Numbered from the stretch's first letter, positions 35,555-48,279 are shown. The stretch: 64,000 nucleotides of DNA from Chytridium lagenaria (GCA_025449115.1 JAHLKC010000150.1:32416-96415); one strand, 5' to 3'. Notes: generated by a model not told the origin, from the sequence alone. Numbers and translations: made by a program.

Positions 35555-38500
35555 TCATCTTTTGTCAAACCTATTTACCGTCAAACGCTTTTGGATTTCT
35601 TTAAAGGTACCTTTAAAATACGACGGGATCAATCTAATAGCTTCATAGTGTTCCGTTGATATCCGCCGAAGGTCTTTATATGGCTTTGTTTCATTCCATC
35701 TAACATCCAAATCAATTGGTCTAAATTGAAAAATTGGAATACGTACTTTTCCTGCCAGCCAGCATAACGGACTAAACACTCGCGTGCTTCCGCATTGACT
35801 GTGATCACATTACCAATAAACCAGCAGCCCGCTAATATGAGAATACTATCTTCAGGACTGAAAGAGTCGGAAGATAAATGCATCCAGCCTTAAAAAGTCA
35901 GTTACCTCACCATAGAACACTCACTTTCACGCTCAACGGCGTCCTCCAAAATCGTATTGTTCCGCTTCACTCTAACTCTTTCACGAGAATTGAAATTCAT
36001 GTGACCTGTTGAGATGTTAGCTTACATATTCTTTCCTTCATTGAAGCACTGACCATCATTTCCATTAGGCTTAATCAGCATCATATTCGCTGAACATTGT
36101 AGTTATTAGATTACGGCAAATAAACTCGACGAGAATCGCACCTGCAGTCTTTCCCTAAAACCCAAACGAAATGATGGTTAGAAACGTGTAATAAAAAGTA
36201 ATGCTATCCTTCGGAACATACATTAGCACTGATCCCGTTTCTGATGTTTTTAGGAAAACATGCTCCAAAAGTTAGACTTGCAACATTAACGAAGTTCTTC
36301 GCCTTCCATCGTATCTCAACCTTTGTCGTCGGTTTCGCAACGCGACAGCAAGACTTGAAGCAAGGGACGATGCTCGCCAATGGCTATTATTCACATTAGA
36401 AATATTTTCACATAATATCCACCTTTGGATGCCTCGTTAATCGGCCATTAAATTTTTTCCACTGATTTTTTTAGGAATTTTTCCGTCCTCAATAAACCTC
36501 AAAGCCCGCTTCACCGCCGGGTCTTCGTCGAAATTCTCTTCTTTTTGGAAAGTCAAGAACGGTTCATGGCTTGGATCAAATAAACGAATATCGCTGAGTT
36601 TAACGTTTTCGCTAAAGACAAATTAGAGGAACGTCATAAACCATTCAAATACAATGTGTGATCCTCCAAATATGTTACTGTATAAAGATCGTCCTCCTCG
36701 AGCTCTGGCATCGTATCATCAGTTTCGTCCGGCGGAATAAGCTAAAACTTCTTAGCAACTAAATTTGTTCTCCCTACAAGAGCTGGCCACCATCTTTTTG
36801 TTGAATAATCACCAGGATGAACAAAAACAACCATATGGGAATGTTCGACTTTAAAGGCGTAAGATCATTTAACTTTCTATAAAATCTTACCAGACACTGG
36901 CACTTTGCCCAAGATGCTTCTTAGATGCTCGCACATTTTGAGTTCGTCTGGGTCGAGGAACGGCTTTCTTCCAAGATGATACTCATCGTAAGAAATAAAT
37001 AAGTCTATTAAAGTTGATTAGAGAAAAGAAAAAGAGAAGCGAAATAAATATACATAATGCTCGGGATAAATTGATTGCATGAAATTATATAGATGAGAGG
37101 AACACTGCCCAAAACATACCTTCGGGAGTTTCAAGTAACGATGGGTCTTGCTAAAAAATGCAATACATCGGTAAGCAATTTGCCTAAGGAACAATGCAAA
37201 CATCAAACTTGTGAATAGGTCCAACTTTTCGATTAATCGCTTTCCTGTTAGGCCATTCCACATTAAATACTTTAAAATGCCGTGCGCATCGACAACATCT
37301 TCCACGGCTATCGTCAAGCAGCGCAAACATCCCATTCTGTAAGTGCTCTTCCGGAAGAGAAGAAATCTGTGGCAACTTTTTACAAATTTGGCAGATGTGA
37401 CGTGTTCCCAGCATGTCCGTATCAGGGGCCACCTCATCTTCGGTTTCCAGGGCCAAAAACTTCTTCATCACAAAAGTCCAAGACTCTGAACGTAACTCTG
37501 TTTTACGCAACTTCGTGACAATCGGTTTCTCGCCATCTCCGATAAGTTCAGCCATAGCTTGCTCTTCACCTTTCGAAGAAAAACCACCCATCTTTAGACT
37601 ATGACTCGTATTAAAATTATTCGATGGTTTTTTTTTGATTTTTACCGTTCACAAGAAGCACATAAGCATTCGTTGTTTCCTTCTCCAAAGTAATCGTCTC
37701 CATAATACGTCGTAATTTCTTCTCCTGCTTCGATAGGCTTCAGTACTTTAAAGCAAATAGCGCTGGCGCCTAATGAAATAAACTTTTCAAAGTTATTAGT
37801 TAAGTCTCATCGTTGGATCACCTTGCAATTTGCCCTGCAGTCGTGGTTCACAAATCGAGCTGGTCCCAGAAAGAGACACATACATCCTTTTCTTGTAGAA
37901 AACATAACACTAAAATCTCTGCTGGCAATGTTTTCTTTCATCCTTCTCTGTCAATTCAGCAATCACTCCAGAGCAATGCCGAATCTCATCCCCTGCGTTC
38001 CACTGTCTTGTTGCGATGATGCATGCTTCTACTTTTCCAGTGTTTTTGTAACGATCTGTCCTCATTATCTCATATCCAGCATTTGGGAGGTACATGGCAA
38101 AATATCTCTTAACATGTCTACAATTCTTATTAGTTTAGACTTATAATTAGAAGTTACTCTCTAAAATCGGACACATGAACAGGGTCTCGACCGGATAAGA
38201 AGGGTTTAAATGCCGAAAAAGCATTCCAGCCTTCGGCATCTATTTGTGGAAAACTAATTGATTAATACAATGGTAATTCAAGATGTTCACACCTCCCACT
38301 GTATTCAGCGCTGTTACCTGAATTGACTCAGACAAAAGTAGTGAGGCAACTTCCAGATTGCGTTGTTTGACGATTAGGTCTTTGATTAAGACAAGAACAA
38401 CTTTGGCTATGCTCTCCCGGTTAATCCTGTCCTTGTATATCCGATTCAACGGTTTGCCTGACATATCTCCCGATTTAGCCTCGTCAAAATAGTCCGAGTT

Positions 38501-38745
38501 CATTTTATGGGTTTTGAACCCCAAAAAAACAGTATCGAGCAAGATGTCAGATAGAACATCATCATAGTCCGACAAGTTTTGGAAAATCCTCTGGCCTCTT
38601 CATGCGGTTCTTTATGCGGCTCGTTCTTGAAATCCGAAGATGCAATGGGTCTCACATCCATAGCAGGCAGAGTCATCATTGTATGTGAAGGCTGGCTCAC
38701 TTCTTTAACAGGATCAACAGTGTCCGGAACCATGGCATGGCACAA
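35555..38745 (-). CDS. KMT5/Suv4-20 (Set9)-like histone H4K20 methyltransferase
   Basis: Predicted nuclear enzyme methylating histone H4 lysine 20. N-terminal signature [14 protein letters not shown] and LGFKTHKMN (38590-38480), then a SET domain in several exons: [72 protein letters not shown] (about 37890-37760), and [16 protein letters not shown] with [15 protein letters not shown]. The NHxC and post-SET cysteines are present. Further down, CQICKKLPQ and [18 protein letters not shown] resemble the C-terminal zinc region of Set9. Coding-like exons continue to about 35555 ([67 protein letters not shown]), either a long C-terminus or a separate small gene. Exon borders are approximate and some indels are present. 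Confidence 0.82.
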
Positions 38746-38893
38746 CCATCAAATTATTATTGTCAAAATGCAATTGCAAGTTTCTATTGATAAACTGGCG
38801 TTCATTTCTTTTTTATTTAAAACTACACATCAATGGAAACATGTATTGCGCAATGACTCTTCATGAACGGACATTTCGGTCTTTTAAAGGTAT

Positions 38894-39622
38894 TCAACTC
38901 CTCCGAATTTGAACCTTCATCTGTGGTGTCAATTTGCGAAATGTTGCGTTTCCGTCAGGCTTGCGATTATACTCGGACTTCCTAAATGTGGGAAGAACTT
39001 CCACCGTCTCGTTAAAGTGAAGAATGTGCTTATCTGCAAGCTCTTCCATGTCGGGTCTATTTCGGAGTTTTCCGTCTAGTGAATTTTCAAGTTGAGCTCG
39101 ACGCAATTTCTCTTGGGTTTCAATCAAAGAAGGGTCCACGGATCCACCACCTTGAAGAGAAGTAAATCAGATCCAAAACGGATATCATTACAACCTCTGA
39201 TGATGTTCATGTCCTCAAGAAGGCATTTGCTGGGTCTTCGTTTAAGAATTGATCGAAGTGCAATTGCATGTCTATCAAAATCCATATTTTTTTGAAGGGA
39301 CACCCCTGCCTGGTCGATGACATCGTCGCTCTCAACTTGAGCTACATCAGTACCTTTAGATCCACATTTATACCTCGCAAGATGTTCCTGAGTTTGAGGT
39401 CGACTTTAGAGGGCCGATTGCTCAAACGTCGGTTCAGATGGTCTTGATTCTTCTCCTTTTCCAGAGACAACTTCGTTTGAAGAATGGTTGGGGACACTGC
39501 TTCATTATCTTTACAAATCGTGAGCTCCGTAATCTGGAGTCTAATATACCTTTAAGGATATTACGGTTCACCAGCTCGTCCTTTTCTTGCCGTTTTGAAA
39601 GGCGCTTCCCCAATCTGAGCAT
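38894..39622 (-). CDS. RPEL-repeat protein (putative G-actin binder)
   Basis: Three RPEL-like motifs are visible: KRLSKRQEKDELVNRNILKG (about 39615-39555), a central one reading RPSKVDLKLRNILRG (about 39420-39375), and KLRNRPDMEELADKHIL (about 39080-39030). Introns or indels separate them. The C-terminus LTPQMKVQIRRS stops at 38894. In animals RPEL motifs bind monomeric actin (MRTF, PHACTR). Fungal RPEL proteins exist but are poorly characterised. A short 5' exon near 39710 (MDSAESHHRGGQVGED) may belong to it. The middle part has frame changes I could not fully resolve. Confidence 0.68.
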
Positions 39623-39859
39623 TTGTCAGTTAACAACAAGCAGACCAGTCTGACCCGTGACAATCTTCCCCAACTTGCCCCCCGCGATGATGGCTCTCAG
39701 CAGAATCCATAAGCAATGAAAACTGTGAAGTAGTGGCTTTTATTCATCACTGTATACGGAAAAGGGTGCGGCTGAATGTGATTGGTGTGGTGACAGTGAT
39801 TGAACACGGTTCAGCAGCTTGAGAAAACATCCTCAAAACGCAATTCGTTACTGTGTCGG

Positions 39860-40430
39860 CTACTTATCTCGCTTGTACAAAAGTATATGAGGCTCGGGAG
39901 CTTGCAAGTTAGTGAAAGTGTTGAGAAATGCACCTCACTGTGGATCATGTAATGATGCCATCCCTGACTTGCTTTACTCCCAAGCTTCGCCATTCTGTTT
40001 CGGCCATCAGTCGCCCTGAAAAACAGTCAATAAAATGCGGTATGTCTAACAAACCATACCTTCGGGTACCCATCTGGCTAATGGTTAAAGCTTAGGATTA
40101 CTCACAGTTCATGCAAACAAAAAAAAGTACCTATTTGACGGGGCAAACTATGAACGTCAATACTTTTACACTAATTCATCCCTTACACAACATGTCGATA
40201 TTCGTGGGTATCATCGCAATACCGAGGGCTGTAGTAAATGTCCGCCTCCTGCATGAGATGAGTTGTTAACAGTCTCCATTGTTTCAAAGAAAAATTCGTA
40301 CATGCTCCATTATATCTTTTGCTCTCTTCACACCAAAAAGTAAGTACGTGGTAGATAATAAATGCAGGTAGCCTACCTGTTGAGCATCTCCTGCCTTGGA
40401 TCCTCCAGTAATGTTTGTTGACGATAGCAT
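39860..40430 (-). CDS. CKS1: CKS1, cyclin-dependent kinase regulatory subunit
   Basis: Small adaptor that binds CDK and phosphorylated substrates in the cell cycle. It is split into several tiny exons. The start at 40430 gives MLSSTNITGGSKAGDAQQ with donor gtaggc. A further exon reads ADIYYSPRYCDDTHEYRHV (40245-40190), the CKS hallmark. A short exon gives LPRQI, another WVPEG, then RLMAETEWRSLGVKQ with QGWHHYMIH. The last exon, after a gtgagg intron, reads TPEPHILLYKRDK and stops at 39860. One missing base in VKQSQGW and one uncertain junction near 40070 remain. The phosphate-binding and HxPEPH beta-hinge residues are present. Confidence 0.88.
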
Positions 40431-40536
40431 TGTCCGAATGCAGAAGAATCACAAACCACCCAAAGCCAAAGACTTGTCAGAACACACACTTTCAATTAAA
40501 TTCTCTTTGGACTAAAAATTGTAATAATCTACCAAG

Positions 40537-43500
40537 ATGGGCATCCCAAAGGATGAGGTGCAGTCGTGGCGTTTTAGAATCTAACTGCCCCCATAGTTTT
40601 TCAGATGGATTTCAGAACGATACCCGCTTTGTAGCAATCTCATAGAAGAGGATAGGCTTCCTGAATTTGGTAAACTTGACCTAGGTCGATATTTGAGATT
40701 GAACTTTGCCTTCCCTCAGATAACCTCTATTTGGATATGAATGGAATCATTCATCCGTGCTCGCATCCCAACAACGACGACCCTCACTTTCGAATTACGG
40801 AGGAACAGATATTTTAGCCATCTTCAACTACATTGATGCCTTGTTGCCGGTTAAGCCGCGCAAGGTCTTTTTCTTGCCGTCGATGGAGTGGCACCCAGGG
40901 CAAAAATGAATCAGCAGAGATCGAGACGGTTCCGCGCTGCAAAGGACGCAGAAGAAGCGAGACGAAAGGCCATTGCTAAAGGAGAAGAGCTTCCGAAAGA
41001 AGCCGCGTTTGACAGCAACTGCATTACTCCAGGTTCTTGCACTCAATTGTAATCACTTTTAACTTTGTCATTTGTATAGGCACTCCATTTATGGCGAGGC
41101 TTTCGGAGCAGCTGAAGTACTTTATTGCAAAAAAGGTCTCGGAGGATTCTTCTTGGGCAGACCTCAAAGTCATTTTGTCAGGTCATGAGGTCCCTGGAGA
41201 GGGAGAGCATAAGATCATGGAGTACATTCGAGCATACAAGGCCTCTCCTGAATACGTACCAAATACTCGACATTGTCTTTACGGCCTTGATGCAGATTTG
41301 ATGATGCTTGGCCTGCTGAGTCACGAACCACATTTTGCCCTCCTCAGAGAAGAAGTTACATTTGGTCGCGGTAAAAAGAAGACGAGTGCCACAAGCAACC
41401 CTGATAATCAGAACTTCTACCTTATGTACCTATCCGTTTTTCGAGAATACCTGGATTTGGAATTCTCTCCACTTAGAGATTCTCTCACATTCGAATACGA
41501 TCTAGAGAGAATTATAGACGACTTTATTTTACTCAGTTTCTTCATCGGAAACGATTTTCTTCCCCATCTTCCAGGTCTTCATATCAACGAAGGCGTTTAG
41601 CTGCTTTTTTTAATATTTACAAGACGAGTTTGCCGAAACTTGGAGGTATATTAATAATGGGGCCATTTAGAGCTGTCACGGTTGGAAGAATTGCTTAAAG
41701 GCATTGGTGCTTTGGAGACTGAGCAGTTTATGGATACGAGGTCGGATATCAAGTTTTTAGATAGTAAACGAGATAAACGCCTGCAGGAGTCTGAAAGTAA
41801 AGGATACTTTCTTTTAGACACAGTGGGCTCACCTGCCAACGGGAAGTCGGCTATGGGTATTGCGATATCTTTGCTTTCGTATTAAATCCCCTCTCTGTAG
41901 TTATAACAAAGCTCAAAGTAGTTATCTCGCTCGCATCAACGAATTTATCGTCAAACGATCTTTCTCAACCAAACTTAAGTTTTCGACAAACATGCCTGCC
42001 CGTGACCGCAAGTTTATCATGACGGTTGCGAAAAGCTGGGCGTATCGTTTGGCATTGAAACAGATGGTGATGAATCTGACGCTAAAGAGCAGAGTTTGAG
42101 TCTGTGGTGCTCAGAGGACGATGATAGTGATGAAGAGAGCTCGTCAGCGCGAATGCGCGTGTTGAAGAAATATGATAAAGCGGAGGTTATGGATGATAAG
42201 GAGATTACGCTTGCAATTGCGAGGGAAGCTCAAAGCAAGTTTGATTCAGAATTTGCGGACTGGAAACGAAGTTATTATAAAGTGAGTATAATGTTTTAAA
42301 GATGGATATGCTGATATTGAAAAGGAAAAAAATCGAATTTGATCCTGTGACGAAACCAAATGAATTGAGTACTATGGTGTATCAATACGTTCTTGGTCTG
42401 CAATGGGTATTGTTTTATTATTATCGAGGTGTTCCCTCATGGGGATGGTTCTATCCATATCACTACGCGCCGAAGATTACAGGTTTCATTTTCTATTTAT
42501 ATAAACTCATTTTTTACAGATTTGGTTGAATTAACCCGATTCCATCCACTGGAGTTGGAGCTTGGCACACCATTTAAGCCTTTTTATCAGCTCATGGGAG
42601 TCTTGCCAGCAGCGTCGAAGACTTTGATTCCTGAAGTGTACAGGGACTTGATGACCGATCCGAATTCTCCTATTGTAGACTTCTATCCGACCGAGTTTGA
42701 ATTGGATTTGAATGGGAAGAAAACAGGATTGGGAGGCGGTAGTAAAGATCCCGTTTATCGATGAGACACGGCTAATAAAGAGTTTGGAAGGTACGTCTTA
42801 TGTTGTTAAGGTCTTTTGTGTTGCATATTCTTTTACACCGTCGCTTTTTAATTTTGATGTCTCTCTTATGGTTGTTATTCGCTAATACTTGTTTTATTTT
42901 GTTGTTTAAAGCTCGCGAAAATCAATTGAGTGCTGACGAAAAGCAGCGCAACAGTGTTGGCAAAGCCATCCTTTTTGAGAAATCTTCTGGCGATTCCTAC
43001 AATTTCGCGTCGTCCTCCCAGGGGTTTTCCCCGACATCTCAAACTGCACCGCTAAAATTAGTTTTGTCGATATCCGAACCCCTCAGAATCCTTTCTGCGG
43101 ATTAATGCCAGGTTCTTCCCTTGGCTCGGCTATGAAACCTGGGTTCCCATCGCTTGGGACCATTCCCTATACGGGATCGTTGGGGTTCCATGGGGTCAAT
43201 GTATTTAATTCGGAGAGCACGAAAGAGAGTATGGTGATTTCTTTGAATAATCAGTATGAAGGGAAGAGCATTGATGCGTTAGCGTTGAGCCTTATTGGGA
43301 GTCGGGTGTTTGTTGGTATGTGGGCATTCATGACAATAGTTGATGGTTGTTTTAGGATGGCCGTTCTTAAGTGAAGCGCTTGTTACGGGTGTTATGGATG
43401 AGTTGTTCACCTACTCTGTCGTTGATGGAGGTCATAAACGAGAGCTTGTTCGGAACCCGCATAATCAGGATACACAAGATCGATTCTATAATAGCATTGA

Positions 43501-45583
43501 GAGGATTGAATTGAGTTACAGTAAACGGTTTGGAACTATCACGGGGCCTATTGAAGTGGTGGTTACTGCGAGAGTCTTGAAAGGTATGTTGATTTTTGTT
43601 GATTTTGGCTGATTATAATAGGAATGAGTTTGAACGAGGATGGTGCACTATTAAAGGATTTCAATTCTGCGAGAGAAAATGATTTTGGATTACAGACTGT
43701 TGTTGTGGGATCACAGCATGAAGATCCGAGGTTTGAAGAGAAGCCGCCTCCACCTTTGATCGAAGAGTTCCCCATGAATTCCCAGATATTCTTTTTGGGC
43801 AACATTCATTTTGGAGCGTTGGGAGAGATCAGAGGGCATACGCCTGAAGGGCTTTGCGTGAGATTTGCTGTACGCACCTTACCCCCCCCTTTCCTTTTTT
43901 CGTACGTCATCTCATAATTGTTTTGTAGAGCCCGTTTCCGAAAGCCCTGCTTGATGATTTGAACACGACACGAAGCATTGCGATGGGTTGTGAGGAGATT
44001 GATAAGTATCTGCCGTCGTTTAAGGTTACAAAGGTTTTGGGGATGAGTTCGTTGGTGTTGTCAAAGCTGACGTCGAGTTTGCATGTTTCGTCGAGGGGAC
44101 GCGGGGATCAGAAGTTTAACGCTGGGTTGAATTTAAAGTTTGATGGGAAAGGGAAAAAAGTTTTAGGGTATACGAGGAAGAGTGAGAATGGATGGGAGTA
44201 TAGTTCAAAGGCCGTGGAGCTTATCAGAGAGTACAAGGTAAATTTCCTTTTCACGTTTTTTTTTTTTTGATACATTCTCTCAGACAAAGTTCCCGGAACT
44301 TATAGCGGGGCTTGAGAAAAAGTCACGGAATGATTTGTATGATGAGCATGACTTTTTCGCAAGGGAGGTTGCGACGGAACGCACTGCGCAGTTGAAGGAA
44401 TGGTTGAAGCAGAAGGGTGTGAGGGACTTTGATCGCGTGAATCTTGATTCCAAGGCATTGCCAAAGGTAGGGTTATCCAATGTCCCATTATATGAATCAT
44501 TTTAGGAATATGTGAAACAAATTGAAGACAGTGTCAAGAGCATTTATGAAGCTCATGCGTCAGCTCCCGCTGGGAAACCAGTCATCGTGAAGAATGTTCC
44601 TAGGATTGCTATTTTGAAACCTGCGCAAGCGAAGCATCGGCTTGGACATCAGACTTATGAGTTAGGAGAACGCGTGCTCAACGTTTCTGATGTTGGGAAC
44701 GTTCCCATTGGGGCACGTGGAACGGTTATCGGGATGATCGGGAAGATGATTGACGTTGTGTTTGATTTCCCGTTCATTGGCGCGCATATATTGGATGGAC
44801 GGTACTTTTACAACCCCTTCTTTTTTTTTTGTTAATGTTGGATAAGTTGTTCGACGAATCGAGGATTGAGCGTTTACAAGGACTCGGTGTTGAACACGTC
44901 ACGCCCGCAACCACCCAAGGGGTTGATGGCATTGACAAGCCCGAAAATACCGGAAAGGATAGCTGGCAAGCCGTTGATGTCGCCTGCGGAACGCAACGCT
45001 GCCGTCAACCCTGTCGTACGTCAAGAAGCTCCTGTGAAGGTCATCAACAACGCTTGGGAAATAACAACAGGGGTGGTGCTCCACCTCCTGGTGTGAACGC
45101 GACTCCAACGCAACCCGCTATGACGAATGTGAGGATTGCGAGTGCTACCAAGCCTGTGAATGGACGTGGGGAGGCGCCTGTGAGAGGGAGTCACGTGCAG
45201 CAGGGAGCGGGGAGGGGAGGACCGATGCCAGGTGCTGCTGTGGCGCTTTTTGAGGAACGACAGGTTGTGACGACGGATGATATTACGGCAAGTTTGAAGA
45301 ATATGTTGCAGATTTCGGGGGTGGACCTTCTGCGTCGGCTCCTGGGGGTGCTTTGCAGACGCAGAATGGTGGGCAGCAGCAGCAGCAGTATGGACAGGGC
45401 GGGAATTATAGGGGACATGGGAATTCGTATGGAGGGGACAGCAGGGTGGTGGGAGAGGAGGGTATCGGGGAGGAGGTTTGTGATGTTGTTTTTTTTTTTT
45501 TGTAAACTTTTTGTTGACATTTTTATTGATTGTTAGGGCGGGGTGGACAGCGGGGGACGCCGAATCCGTCTGCTAAGCAGTGA
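40537..45583 (+). CDS. XRN1: 5'-3' exoribonuclease XRN1
   Basis: Main cytoplasmic 5'-3' mRNA exonuclease. The start MGIPK at 40537 is the family's invariant N-terminus. An exon [20 protein letters not shown] follows, then [55 protein letters not shown] and [12 protein letters not shown]. These contain the clustered acidic residues that bind Mg. The remainder covers the linker, the PAZ/KOW/SH3-like regions ([17 protein letters not shown] near 44650) and a Gly/Gln-rich tail ending [12 protein letters not shown] at 45583. About 15 exons are needed. Frame breaks occur at about 40815, 40885, 41600, 41668, 42030, 42730 and 43035. The residues expected between MGIPK and WISER (FFR) are not found, so the first splice is unclear. 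Confidence 0.94.
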
Positions 45584-46727
45584 AATTTAATTTTTTTTTG
45601 TTGGGTGCCGAGACTTTTTGCGAACTGTGATGTTTGTGGAGGTTAAAGTAATTTTTCCTTTCTTTTATCTTTTTCTTTCTTTGTTATAGTGTTGTTGGTT
45701 TTTTCTTTATTATTTTGGTTTCGTTTTATTTTGTTGTAAGAATTTATGTTTTTTGAAGGTTAGGGTGTTTTTTTTTTGATAAGGCGTTGGGTTTGTTTGT
45801 CGATGGGTCTTTTTGTCTCGTTTTTCTTTTTTCTTGTAGACTTTTTTTTTTATAGAGAAAAAGAAAAAAGTCTGAGATCTCGAACCCACGCATTTGCAAT
45901 GTTGTTTGAAAACGACGTCATTAAGTTGATTTACATAGGCGAAAAGGGTGTTTAATTAATGGGCTGTTACTTGGCGAAAACAACGAAAAAGGCGTCATTC
46001 ATGGCATTAAACAATGCAAAATGAGTAAACTTTTATATAGAATGTTGATGATATTTTCATTCATCTAGTATAGCGTGTCTTTTTGAAATGGTTCATGTAT
46101 ATTCCATGTCTCTTTTCGCAAAAGCATGGAGATATTTAAACCGAGCTGTTTTACTGGGAAAAAAAAGAAACAGGGACGTGTTGAGGAAATACGAGTTGAA
46201 ATGAGATTCTGTTAAAAAGCCCATTGAAACCAAAATAGAAGAGAAAACCAAATGAGGGCGGGGTAAAAGAACAAACAGAAGAAAACAAACAAAAAAAAAA
46301 AAAAAACCTTGATGAGGTTCACACACACAACTGATGAAATAAATGGAAAGACAATAAACAAACATTGCAGTAAAATCTTCACCGACTTTTTTTTTTTTTC
46401 CCTTTGTGTTTTGTTGTTTTGGGGGGAAAAGTACATGGGAACGAGGTGGGGAAAAAAGTGGAGGTGAGAGACTTTAGGCAAGATTAGGGGGGGTAAAGAT
46501 AGGGGCGATAAAAAAAAAAGAGTCTATTGCGCCGCCTTATTTGACAAAAAATAGAGAGAAATGGGACGGAATAGAAGTGGTACTGAAAAGAAATGTAAAA
46601 GAGAAACCGAAAACAAATAGGATCGAACCCCCCCCCCCCCAGAAAAGGTAAAGATGGGGGTTGCAAAAGGGTCGAGGGCAACAAAAAAAAAAAAGGGGGG
46701 GGGGGGTTGATATAAAAAGAGAGTTGA
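45584..46727. other. Convergent intergenic region with opposing pyrimidine-rich 3' flanks
   Basis: No gene seen. 45590-45860 is T-rich on the plus strand, downstream of XRN1. 46130-46720 is T-poor and A-rich on the plus strand, i.e. T-rich on the sense strand of the minus-strand gene that ends at 46728. Runs of C (46631-46640) and G (46696-46706) occur near that stop. Confidence 0.55.
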
Positions 46728-48279
46728 TCACCATCTATTTTGTTGTTGAGGTTGGTTCCTCCTCGCGTAATACGCCGTCTCGGACACATTATGGCCATAA
46801 TTCTCTTGATACGCGACTTCAGCGGTGGTAGGGTTGTATCCTGGTGATTGCCATGTCGCGTACTGGTTGTTTGTGGAACCGGTTTGGTTCGAGAGGTAGG
46901 TGGATGGAGCGACGGTGGTGGATTGACCCACTTGGGTGTTGTAGTCAGAGGTTCCCCCGGCTGCTGCTGCGGTGGTGTAGGCTTGGTTTGCGTAAGTGTA
47001 GTTGCCGTAGTAGGGTTGCTGAGGGGTTGTAGCAGTGGTGGTGGGGTGGTGTAGTAGTTGGAGGTGGCGGGGGTGGTATAGTCGGTGGAGGTGGAGTACG
47101 GCGTGGTAGGCTTTGGAAAGGGTGGTGGAGTTTGCAGCGGCGGTGGTTGTGTTTGAGGTTTCGTAGAGATCAATGGCGGAGGAACGGTAGCCTGATGCAG
47201 GGGAGGAGATGGGGGCGTTAGGAGCCGAGTCGCGGTCTTTGAAACGGTCTTCCACGTTGATGCCAAAGCCGCTGAGGTACCGGGATTTACGGGAGGATTG
47301 TCCGATCATGGAGGTGCGTGTTGCAAAGACGCAGGAAATGATGGAGAGGAAGGTGGTGGTGGCTGTGAGGGCGATACCGATGGTGCCCCATTTGGCAGTC
47401 ATGTTTAAAGTGGAGGTATTGGAGTTGATTGAGTTGATAAAGGCGTCGGTTGTGACGGTGGTGAGGACGAGGTTGACGATGGAGGCGAGCATGGAGAGGG
47501 TTGTGGTGACGGCTGCGCCGTTGATGGAGGTGGTCCAGCCTTTTGGGTACTTTTCTTTGATGATGAGGGCGACGATGCCAAAGACGATTGCGATTGCTGC
47601 AAAGGCCATTGTGGCGAGGAGGGTGGAGTAGGCGATGGGTTGGCCTTGGAAGGGGAGGGCGTTGATAACGTCCTGAATTCTAATGATTTCTGATCCGGAT
47701 CGCTGGGGTAACGTGATGGAAGGTCGAAGCGAAAAGGCACCTCCAAAGATTTTTGAGAGGCTCAATGATGTGCATTGGTATTCGCCATTCTGGTTCTTGT
47801 CCAGATACAGACAGAATCCCTATTTAAATAACGTTATGAGACTTGTAAAGTATTTTAAATCTAAAACTAAAATTCATTTTTAAATTTACCCAAACGTTCA
47901 ATGAGCCCGATTGCGCAGTGTTGATTACCGCGTCTGTCCTCTCGAGAACAAAGAAGGCGATTGAAGCGATGAAGCGGACAGTAGAGTATCCAGAAAAGAA
48001 TACAAATGCTGAAATGATTATAGCATGACATTCATTTAGTAATAATCATTAGATAAAAATTCAAGAAGAAGACGAAAAAGATTGTTAAAAGACGTTGGTA
48101 ATAAAGGAGCGTATATTGGATAAGTAAAAGCAAACAAAATGATTTATTACAAACATCAAATGAAATAAAAAAGAGAATTCAATAAATAAATAAACAATTT
48201 AGTGTTTACCTGAAGCAGCGATATTCAATGCAGCAAACACGATGCTGATGATGAGGGATGACTTGCTGTTAAGTGGCAT
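46728..48279 (-). CDS. SUR7/PalI-like four-pass membrane protein
   Basis: Claudin-like fungal plasma-membrane protein family (eisosome or pH-sensing roles in other fungi). Exon 1 from 48279 reads MPLNSKSSLIISIVFAALN then IAAS (first membrane helix). A middle exon (about 48010-47890) gives AFVFFSGYSTVRFIASIAFF and TAQSGSLNVWV. The large last exon begins GFCLYLDKNQNGEYQC and contains three more helices: LLATMAFAAIAIVFGIVALI, AAVTTTLSMLASIVNLVLTT and IGIALTATTTFLSIISCVFA. The W plus two-cysteine extracellular loop fits the superfamily. The tail of about 170 residues is Thr/Tyr/Gln/Asn-rich and ends QPQQQNRW. The exact subfamily (SUR7 or PalI) cannot be settled by eye. Confidence 0.72.

Noticed and set aside
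45850..45920. Possible tRNA on the minus strand (GGGTTCGAGATC-like B box followed by T run)
   Set aside because: No acceptor stem, T stem or A box pairs properly around it.
46844..47631. Plus-strand frames opposite the SUR7/PalI-like gene
   Set aside because: Antisense shadows; the minus-strand frame has four membrane helices and consistent splicing.
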